A stretch of DNA of 11,282 bases from JBBQLG01 sp964251665 (lineage in GTDB: Bacteria > Bacteroidota > Bacteroidia > Cytophagales > Spirosomataceae), in the NCBI GenBank assembly GCA_964251665.1, contig CAXUKO010000036.1, positions 1 through 11,282 of the forward strand, written 5' to 3'. The notes under the pieces were generated by a model, which was not told where the DNA came from, made no database searches, and saw only the letters and a list, made by a program, of their open reading frames with translations. A program made the position numbers and the translations under genes. Within the stretch, counting starts at the first letter, position 1. Every line of letters starts with the position of its first letter. Positions 7,172 through 11,282 of this stretch are shown one piece after another.

Positions 7172-7209
7172 GGAGCTAAAACACTTGATCATCAGGTGTT
7201 TTTAGCTCC
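7172..7209. repeat. 38-bp palindrome flanked by a 9-bp direct repeat
   Basis: GGAGCTAAAA ... TTTTTAGCTCC folds into an almost complete hairpin (one bulged T, one G-T pair, tiny loop). Immediately outside lie AATAGTTAC at 7163-7171 and AATAGTTAC at 7210-7218. The layout resembles a small insertion with a target duplication. The hairpin could also terminate the GH3 transcript, though it is 144 nt past the stop codon and lacks a T tail. Confidence 0.7.
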
Positions 7210-7279
7210 AATAGTTACCGCACCTGTATAGGTTAGCTATCTAACAAAATCCAGTCAATCAGTAGGATGTAAGTGTATA

Positions 7280-7324
7280 CGCGGAACTACTATAGGCTGA
7301 TAGTCAAGCACTTTTAGTTCCGCG
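7280..7324. repeat. Second palindrome related to the one at 7172-7209
   Basis: Outer stem CGCGGAACT (7280-7288) / AGTTCCGCG (7316-7324), with an inner ACTAT/ATAGT stem (7289-7293, 7300-7304). Compared with the first palindrome, GGAGCTA...TAGCTCC has become GGAACTA...TAGTTCC, changed on both arms so that pairing is kept. Confidence 0.65.
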
Positions 7325-7343
7325 ACTTTACGCACAATACTAT

Positions 7344-7465
7344 GTTGGGTGAATCAGTGAACCATGCTTCCATTTAGGGGTTTCGTGCGACAATACAAAC
7401 GCCCCAATCAGGTCAAGTTTAAGTTTCCATTTATGAGCTTCGGCTGACAGAGTAAACGCTTAAGC
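7344..7465 (+). repeat. Truncated left-end repeat unit: lone GTTGGGT half-site plus two copies of the leader motif
   Basis: GTTGGGTGA at 7344-7352 matches the right-hand boundary of the four complete hairpins downstream, but no GCCCAAC partner exists to its left. It is followed by two copies of a 40-nt motif (7368-7407 and 7425-7465). The motif reads TTCCATTT, then TTCG..YGACA, then AAACGC, and can fold as a small hairpin. The same motif follows the hairpins at 8121, 8756 and 9638. This is the 5' boundary of the first cassette and occupies the place of an attI-like or eroded attC site. Confidence 0.55.
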
Positions 7466-7574
7466 AATGCAAGCAGATATGCGTGAAGTTGTCCTGGTTG
7501 ACAGCACGAATTTTTGGTTAGGACAGCCTTCATAAGGCTCTGGACAAGTAACTATTTTAATACAGTATCATAAT
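7466..7574. other. Leader of the first cassette gene, with a small hairpin
   Basis: It contains a tight hairpin AGCCTT-CAT-AAGGCT (7525-7539) and an outer TGTCCT (7490-7495) / AGGACA (7520-7525) inverted repeat that shares its last base with it. The last 30 nt before the ATG are AT-rich. No convincing promoter box was found. Confidence 0.4.
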
Positions 7575-7874
7575 ATGCCAAATCATTTGAGCACTTCATT
7601 TAGTGGTGCACTTCGGACATTCGCTTATTTCATGGCGAGTGGTAGCCATTACATGCTTGAAGGAATTGACTACATCTCGTTATATGGCAAAGAACCTAGT
7701 GCTATCGAGAAGGTCTATGCTATTTTTGCTAACGTTATTGAACTTGATAATGAAGGACACGTGCTAAATACAAAGTATGCAGAAAAACGAGCAACTGATT
7801 ATCTGAGGTCTTATTGTGACCCTACGTTTGAAGTATCGCCAGACTACGAAGAGTGGGAGATTACATTGTATTAG
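7575..7874 (+). CDS. Hypothetical protein, cassette gene 1 (99 aa)
   Basis: A small acidic cytosolic protein with no signal peptide or membrane segment. I do not recognise a named family. The sequence looks like a real, folded domain: RTFAYFMASGSHYMLEGIDYISL (14-36), EKVYAIFANVIELDNEGHVLNTKYAEKRATDYLRSY (45-80), and a C-terminal EEWEITLY. The hydrophobic spacing suggests mixed helices and strands. It begins with ATG after an AT-rich leader, and it is AT-richer than the core genes to the left. It is the only gene between the half-site at 7344 and the hairpin at 7965-8049, so it forms a one-gene cassette of about 699 bp. Cassette genes of this size are often toxins, immunity or phage-defence proteins, but nothing in the sequence assigns one of these roles. 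Confidence 0.8.
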   Translation: MPNHLSTSFSGALRTFAYFMASGSHYMLEGIDYISLYGKEPSAIEKVYAIFANVIELDNEGHVLNTKYAEKRATDYLRSYCDPTFEVSPDYEEWEITLY

Positions 7875-7904
7875 CTTTCAACCTTGTAAATAGATAAGTC
7901 TTTT

Positions 7905-8214
7905 GTCTCGCTCCCCGTGGGCGTGTTTCCGCTGACAACGAGCAACCCGTATGCCAGCCGGGCAGCCCAACAGACAAAGGGTGAAAAGGTGCAGTCGAGT
8001 CGCATGATCAAAATAACCTCTACACCATCAGCCCTTTGGGGCGTTGGGTGTTCGCCTATCAAGTGCGTGAGTGCCAGCATTTCGGCGACAGGCAGCAGGC
8101 CGCAGAGGTCAGGTTTAGGCTTCCATTTCGGCGTTTCGGTTGACAATCCAACCGCCCCGTTAGGCAGGTTTTAGGATTGCATTTTAGCGTTCGTGCGACA
8201 GGGTAAACGCCCCG
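7905..8214 (+). repeat. Structured repeat unit 1 (segment A, attC-like hairpin, leader motifs)
   Basis: Segment A (7905-7964) starts near CTCGCTCCCCGTGGGCG, a diverged form of the copies at 9441 and 11095. The attC-like hairpin follows at 7965-8049. After it comes a motif with TTCGGCGACAGGCAGCAGGCCGC (8081-8120), then two copies of the TTCCATTT..YGACA..ACCGC/AACGC motif (8121-8159 and 8177-8214). Together with 30 nt after gene 1 and 25 nt before gene 2, this fills the whole 365-nt gap. No gene lies here; the open frames seen on both strands are by-products of GC-rich repeats. Confidence 0.75.
7965..8049 (+). repeat. attC-like site 1
   Basis: R''-like GCCCAAC (7965-7971), spacer AGA, L''-like CAAAGGG (7975-7981), variable apical part, L'-like CCCTTTG (8032-8038), spacer GGGC (8039-8042), R'-like GTTGGGT (8043-8049). 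The stem resumes beyond an internal loop with GGTG (7988-7991) / CACC (8023-8026). It follows gene 1 in the orientation expected for a + strand cassette. Predicted recombination point: G^TTGGGT at 8043/8044. Confidence 0.65.
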
Positions 8215-8220
8215 ATATTT

Positions 8221-8228
8221 TAGGTTTG
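8221..8228 (+). promoter_or_regulatory. Candidate -7 box before cassette gene 2
   Basis: TAGGTTTG matches TAnnTTTG and lies 11 nt before the ATG at 8240, so any transcript would have a leader of only a few bases. No -33 partner is clear; treat as weak. Confidence 0.25.
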
Positions 8229-8239
8229 AAAACAGCAAT

Positions 8240-8566
8240 ATGGAAGAGCAGATTGACAAAGATTGGAAGTTGAAATTACGCTACGGCAAACTGCAAACTC
8301 CATTTCAACATTTTACCTTACTTGCTCATGGTATCGTAGGCGATCTTGAAGACGGATTTTCTTGTCCCACAGGGAGTGCTATCATGGGAATGAAGGTATG
8401 GGCTACTGATTCTGATGAAGCGGCTGATATGATCCAGGTTATTAGTGAGAACATCGGGTTTACCGTAACAGGTAATATTGAGGTTTATTCAACTGACCCT
8501 GTTGAGCCACCTGGAGACAATCCACATGGGTACGACATTCAGTTTACTCCGTACAAAGAACAGTAA
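8240..8566 (+). CDS. Hypothetical protein, cassette gene 2 (108 aa)
   Basis: A small, strongly acidic soluble protein with no signal peptide. I do not recognise a named family. Its composition looks natural: LKLRYGKLQTPFQHFTLLAHGIVGDL (11-36), a GFSCPTGSAIMGMKVWATDSDEAADMI stretch (39-65) followed by IGFTVTGNIEVYSTDP (72-87), and a C-terminal PPGDNPHGYDIQFTPY (90-105). The alternation suggests a beta-rich fold with one helix around EAADMIQVISENI. Translation from the ATG at 8240 is the only long reading frame of this quality in the interval. It is the single gene of a cassette of about 634 bp bounded by the GTTGGGT elements at 8043 and 8677. Function unknown; an immunity-like or small regulatory role would be a guess from size and charge only. 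Confidence 0.8.
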   Translation: MEEQIDKDWKLKLRYGKLQTPFQHFTLLAHGIVGDLEDGFSCPTGSAIMGMKVWATDSDEAADMIQVISENIGFTVTGNIEVYSTDPVEPPGDNPHGYDIQFTPYKEQ

Positions 8567-8570
8567 AAGT

Positions 8571-8799
8571 TTGTGTGCTGTGTCGCGGGCGACAGGCAGC
8601 AGGCCGCTCGGTCAGGCCGACAGCCCAACCGGGCAGGTGTGTAAAGACTCGTTCCTCGCCATCAACACCTGCGGTCGTTGGGTGATTCGACTATCAAGTG
8701 CTTGTTCGGCAGGTCGCGGGTGACAGGTAGCGGACCGCAGTGGTCAGGTTTTGGCTTCCATTTCCGGATTCCGGTCGACAGGGTAACCACCCCGACAAA
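8571..8799 (+). repeat. Structured repeat unit 2
   Basis: Begins 5 nt after the gene 2 stop. Left block 8582-8620 (GTCGCGGGCGACAGGCAGC and on to GGTCAGG) is a copy of the motif found on the right side of unit 1 (8081-8120). It is followed by the attC-like hairpin 8623-8683. The right side repeats the same motif in diverged form (8712-8754) and then one TTCCATTT..GTCGACAGGGTAA..CACCCCGA motif (8756-8795). The same submotif can therefore occur on either side of the hairpin. There is no gene in this 264-nt gap. Confidence 0.75.
8623..8683 (+). repeat. attC-like site 2
   Basis: GCCCAAC (8623-8629), spacer CGG, inner stem GCAGGTGT (8633-8640) with ACACCTGC (8665-8672), spacer GGTC (8673-8676), GTTGGGT (8677-8683). 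Sixty-one nt in total, close to the size of classical short attC sites. Inner stem sequence is unlike sites 1, 3 and 4 but fully paired. Confidence 0.68.
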
Positions 8800-8830
8800 T
8801 AAGATTTAACAGTATCAATACCAGCACAAA

Positions 8831-9424
8831 ATGAAGTTTTTTACAGTAACGTTTCTGATTTTAAGCACCGTGTTTGTTAAGGCTCAGGATATTAAAACAC
8901 TCCGCGAACTCAGTTCAAATGACAGTATTCCGACTGGTAAAGCTGTAATTTATGGCAATTTCATTCAACGTTTGGGCTTTACCAGCGGGGGCTTTCCACA
9001 AGACATGAGAATCGCCAATGTGAATACAAAAGAGGTATTTGCTTTCAGAGTCAAGCCGACCTTTAAATCGGCGAAAGAAAATTTGTTCTGTTATATCCTT
9101 GAACCCGGTACATACGTCATCTTAAACTATTACTGGACACAGAGTAAATGGTATGGTGGCAAAATGTTTGTTGAGCCGATTTTTAAAGGAATTGACGCGA
9201 CAACTAATTTAGAAGAGAAAATCAAGTCGAATCAAATCAATCCAAACGATTTAACCCGATTTAGTTTCGTGATTGAGCCTACCGGATTGCACTATTTGGG
9301 GACTTGGCATTTTGACACCGGTCTTGTTTCATTCACTGATGACAAAACTCAGTTGGATACTCTGATCAGAGATAAATATAAACGGATTGATGTATCTAAA
9401 GCGAGAGTGGTTTTACCAAATTGA
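8831..9424 (+). CDS. Exported hypothetical protein, cassette gene 3 (197 aa)
   Basis: Starts with a Sec-type signal peptide: MKFF, a hydrophobic stretch TVTFLILSTVFV, then a short KA-Q cleavage region (about residues 18/19). No cysteine follows, so it is a secreted or periplasmic protein rather than a lipoprotein. The mature part (about 178 residues) is rich in predicted beta-strands, with aromatic-rich segments such as LEPGTYVILNYYWTQSKWYGG (about 90-110) and FVIEPTGLHYLGTWHF. I do not recognise the family; the EPGTYVI element recalls small periplasmic beta-sandwich proteins, but only loosely. AT-rich like the other cassette genes. It is the only gene of a cassette of about 881 bp between GTTGGGT at 8677 and 9558. 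Its 3' end lies 17 nt before the conserved segment A of the next repeat. Confidence 0.85.
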   Translation: MKFFTVTFLILSTVFVKAQDIKTLRELSSNDSIPTGKAVIYGNFIQRLGFTSGGFPQDMRIANVNTKEVFAFRVKPTFKSAKENLFCYILEPGTYVILNYYWTQSKWYGGKMFVEPIFKGIDATTNLEEKIKSNQINPNDLTRFSFVIEPTGLHYLGTWHFDTGLVSFTDDKTQLDTLIRDKYKRIDVSKARVVLPN

Positions 9425-9432
9425 CTAACAAT

Positions 9433-9676
9433 GTGCGGCACTCGCTCCGCGTGGGCGGCTTGTCGGGCGACAGGTTGCTCGCCCCCGAAGGAGAGGTTCA
9501 GCCCAACGGACAGGGGGTGTAAATGTCTCGCTACGCTCGTCATCAGCCCCCTGGGGCGTTGGGTGATGGTCCATAAAGTGTCTGCATTTCCAACTTCTGG
9601 GCGACAGGTTACAGGCCGCAGAGGTCAAATTTAGGCCTCCATTTCTGAGTTCCGGTCGACAGGGAGAATGCTCTGA
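9433..9676 (+). repeat. Structured repeat unit 3
   Basis: Segment A 9441-9500 contains a self-complementary TGTCG-GG-CGACA (9461-9472) inside GGGCG (9453-9457) / CGCCC (9480-9484). Its core 9442-9486 is identical over 45 bp to 11095-11139. The attC-like hairpin follows at 9501-9564, then the GGGCGACAGG..CAGGCCGC motif (9595-9636) and the TCCATTT..GGTCGACAGGG motif (9638-9676). After it, 9677-9834 is AT-rich leader of gene 4 with a 9-bp tandem CTGATTAGG (9673-9690) and nothing else recognisable. Confidence 0.75.
9501..9564 (+). repeat. attC-like site 3
   Basis: GCCCAAC (9501-9507), spacer GGA, inner stem CAGGGGG (9511-9517) with CCCCCTG (9547-9553), spacer GGGC (9554-9557), GTTGGGT (9558-9564). 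Beyond the inner stem, TGTAAATG faces CATCAG, the same internal-loop sequences as in the other sites. Confidence 0.68.
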
Positions 9677-9834
9677 TTAGGCTGATTAGGAGAAAAAAGA
9701 TTACGGACGACATCGGACAACCCGACGTTTGGGAGGTTTTGAGTAGATAGAACGACAATTGATTAAGAGACCAATCTTTCAGGCGATTCGACTGGAATAG
9801 TAGACATTTCGCAATTAATTTTAAATAAAGCACT

Positions 9835-11082
9835 GTGAACGGGACAATTAAGTTTTACAAACCGGAAGGTTGGGGGAAGGTAAACATTGAAGGTCAAACG
9901 AGAGATATGTATTTTAATCTACAAAGTGTAGAGGGCGAACTTCGCACTTTATTGGATTGTGACAGATACATCAATGAGCCTGTAGTTTTTGAAGTGGGTG
10001 AATCTAGTAGAAAACCCGGTGAAAAAGAGGCTAAATCTATGAAGTTAGATATAACAAAACGTTGTGTAGGGTATGTTAATTCTTATGACCCCGAAAAAGG
10101 ATATGGCTTTTTAGAAAATTACCATTCCAAAGAAAGCATATTTTTTCATTTTTCTGCAATCAGGAAAGACAAAGGCCGCGAAGATAAGTTTGTAAAGATT
10201 GAGAATGGCGAACCAGTCATATTTACAGAAGATAAGAACGATAAAGGCAAAAAAAATGCGGTAGATTTAGTGAAAATTGATGATAGAACATATATTGAAG
10301 AGTTTGCAATATTTTCTCATTTTCGACAAAGCCTGACAGAATTAAGAGACTTGGCCGAAACTGAAAACTGGGATTATATAAAAAAACCTACAAAAGGTAT
10401 CCCTGTTTTATTCAGCTACCTTAATCAAACTTGCATTCGTCTTGTCAACCAAAACAAAATAGTAAGAGGTCGATCAACTAAAGATGCAAAAGAATATGCT
10501 TGGTTTAATACCGGTTTAGTGACACCTCAACAAGACGAAATCTTTGCGTACTTTGTCAAAAACTCACGATACAAGCCTCTTGACGGCTGGGGAGTTCAAA
10601 TACCTGAATGGTCTTTTTTAGAATTTAATACCGAACAATCTGTATATCGTAGATATTTCATCGACATTCCAGAAATTGCCACTTACTTCTCAGAAGCTGA
10701 GGTTTCTGATTTGATATTTGATACAAGAACTCCAATAATTCCAGATAAAGAACATCTTCTCAAACGTAAAGGAAGATTTGAATCTGAGCGAGTAAGAAGT
10801 TTAGACGACGAAGCTTTTATTGAAGAGATAAAAGATGCTATCGAGTTAGCAAAAAAAAGGATCAGGCGCAATTACAAAACGGCTATTCCTCACTTTTATG
10901 ACAATAGTATTCAGTACCTTATTCCTCTCTGTTTTAGAGCAAACAAAGCTGAGGCATTAGGGGCTTTAGTAGTGAGTAAAGATGAAAATATTCATAAAGC
11001 TCATACAATCTTGAGCCTTGACCAAGCTTACAACAATGCCCGATTGTTAGCGAAGCCTGATAGAGAATGGTTAAATCCATAA
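9835..11082 (+). CDS. Two cold-shock domains fused to a DUF3825-type domain, cassette gene 4 (415 aa)
   Basis: A cytosolic, probably RNA- or ssDNA-binding protein. Residues 2-70 resemble a cold-shock/OB domain (GTIKFYKPEGWGKV ... DMYFNL). Residues 76-147 are a clear second one, with GYVNSYDPEKGYGFL (79-93) carrying the RNP1-type KGYGF and SIFFHFSAI (101-109) as RNP2. From about 156 to the end it fits DUF3825 as I recall it: FAIFSHFRQSLTELRDLAETENWDY, then SYLNQTCIRLVNQNKIV (194-210) and AWFNTGLVTPQQDEIFAYF (222-240). DUF3825 has no firm biochemical role known to me; it occurs in multidomain proteins with nucleic-acid-binding modules. The start is GTG at 9835: an in-frame TAA at 9826 excludes anything upstream, and a later start would break the first OB fold. 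The gene is strongly AT-rich compared with 1-7027, which suggests transfer. It is the only gene in a cassette of about 1674 bp. Confidence 0.85.
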   Translation: MNGTIKFYKPEGWGKVNIEGQTRDMYFNLQSVEGELRTLLDCDRYINEPVVFEVGESSRKPGEKEAKSMKLDITKRCVGYVNSYDPEKGYGFLENYHSKESIFFHFSAIRKDKGREDKFVKIENGEPVIFTEDKNDKGKKNAVDLVKIDDRTYIEEFAIFSHFRQSLTELRDLAETENWDYIKKPTKGIPVLFSYLNQTCIRLVNQNKIVRGRSTKDAKEYAWFNTGLVTPQQDEIFAYFVKNSRYKPLDGWGVQIPEWSFLEFNTEQSVYRRYFIDIPEIATYFSEAEVSDLIFDTRTPIIPDKEHLLKRKGRFESERVRSLDDEAFIEEIKDAIELAKKRIRRNYKTAIPHFYDNSIQYLIPLCFRANKAEALGALVVSKDENIHKAHTILSLDQAYNNARLLAKPDREWLNP

Positions 11083-11089
11083 GACTGTA

Positions 11090-11282
11090 GTTGTTCGCTC
11101 CGCGTGGGCGGCTTGTCGGGCGACAGGTTGCTCGCCCCCAAGGAGAGCGGCAGCCCAACCTGCTGAGTATGTAAAGGCAGCGGGTACGTGCTTTTTTCAA
11201 GTAGATTACAAGGCCATCAGCACTCAGGGTCGTTGGGTGATTTCCATAAACAGTGCGCGTTCGGCAGGTTTCGTCCGACACG
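11090..11282 (+). repeat. Structured repeat unit 4, cut by the window edge
   Basis: Segment A (11095-11152) begins 13 nt after the gene 4 stop and includes the 45-bp block identical to unit 3. Then come the attC-like hairpin 11153-11238 and the start of the right-hand block (TTCGGCAGGTTTCGTCCGACA, 11259-11279). The unit, and presumably the array, continues past 11282. Confidence 0.75.
11153..11238 (+). repeat. attC-like site 4
   Basis: GCCCAAC (11153-11159), spacer CTG with the first base at 11160, inner stem CTGAGT (11163-11168) with ACTCAG (11222-11227), spacer GGTC (11228-11231), GTTGGGT (11232-11238). TGTAAAGGC (11170-11178) faces GGCCATCAG (11212-11220) as in the other sites. It has the longest apical part of the four, together with site 1. 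Confidence 0.65.

Larger units (their letters stand above)
7028..7343. other. Gene-free interval left of the cassette array, with two diverged palindromic repeats
   Basis: No plausible gene is seen. The interval contains two related palindromes (7172-7209 and 7280-7324). Each is preceded by AATCAG (7139, 7257) and followed by a similar TTAC..CAC stretch, so it looks like a diverged tandem repeat of about 112-118 bp. AATCAG occurs a third time just inside the array at 7352. In an integron this position would hold attI and the divergent intI gene; no integrase is present here. Confidence 0.6.

Noticed and set aside
7871..8174. Open frames of 85 and 91 codons on both strands across repeat unit 1
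   Set aside because: They are read through GC-rich hairpins and repeat modules, and their translations recur only as repeat artefacts.
9673..9690. Tandem CTGATTAGG
   Set aside because: Two copies of 9 bp only; probably local slippage, with no link to a gene or structure.
9349..9833. Open frames of 64-74 codons over repeat unit 3
   Set aside because: Same reason: several frames and both strands are open across one structured repeat.
10934..11281. 115-codon minus-strand frame at the right edge
   Set aside because: It spans the attC-like hairpin and the antisense of gene 4, and shows no protein-like pattern.
7344..11282. CRISPR array
   Set aside because: Spacing is 600-1700 bp with genes between repeats, repeats are long and diverged, and no cas genes are seen.
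7028..11282. Insertion sequence or transposon carrying these genes
   Set aside because: No transposase or recombinase gene and no terminal inverted repeats bounding the region were found.

Overview
The window looks like a chromosome segment from a Bacteroidota member, probably a Cytophagales relative of Spirosoma. The reasons are the protein sequences (bacterial GH3 protein, deoxynucleoside kinase, SurE, TrhO, EmrB-type transporter), the near absence of Shine-Dalgarno sequences, and TAnnTTTG boxes of the Bacteroidota -7 type at several gene starts. Taxonomy is inferred from style only; no search was run.

Left part (1-7027) is ordinary housekeeping sequence of moderate-to-high GC. The 3' end of a tRNA-Lys(TTT) and a second tRNA-Lys(TTT) each have a near-identical terminator. 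The second copy carries a 16-nt insertion in its T-stem. Then come a DHA2-family MFS exporter (+), a deoxynucleoside kinase (-), TrhO tRNA-U34 hydroxylase (+), a GNAT acetyltransferase (-), SurE nucleotidase (+) and a GH3-family protein (+). Convergent pairs are separated by strong hairpins. The divergent kinase/trhO interval holds a perfect 34-bp inverted repeat with TAnnTTTG boxes pointing into it from both sides.

Right part (7028-11282) is different. Four AT-richer, same-strand, single genes (99 aa unknown, 108 aa unknown, 197 aa exported unknown, 415 aa double cold-shock plus DUF3825 protein) are each followed by a GC-rich structured repeat of roughly 200-300 bp. At the centre of each repeat is a hairpin bounded by GCCCAAC on the left and GTTGGGT on the right. 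Next come short unpaired spacers and then an inner stem whose sequence differs in every copy but stays complementary. That is the architecture of integron attC sites (R''-spacer-L''...L'-spacer-R'), in the orientation expected for cassettes read on the + strand. Cutting at G^TTGGGT gives four one-gene cassettes of about 699, 634, 881 and 1674 bp, and the array runs off the right edge. No integron integrase is in the window. The repeat also extends well beyond a normal attC, with conserved blocks on both sides, so this is either an integrase-less attC cluster of unusual form or a different mobile-cassette system that converged on the same fold. This array is the main point of interest. The left end has a lone GTTGGGT half-site preceded by two diverged palindromic repeats.
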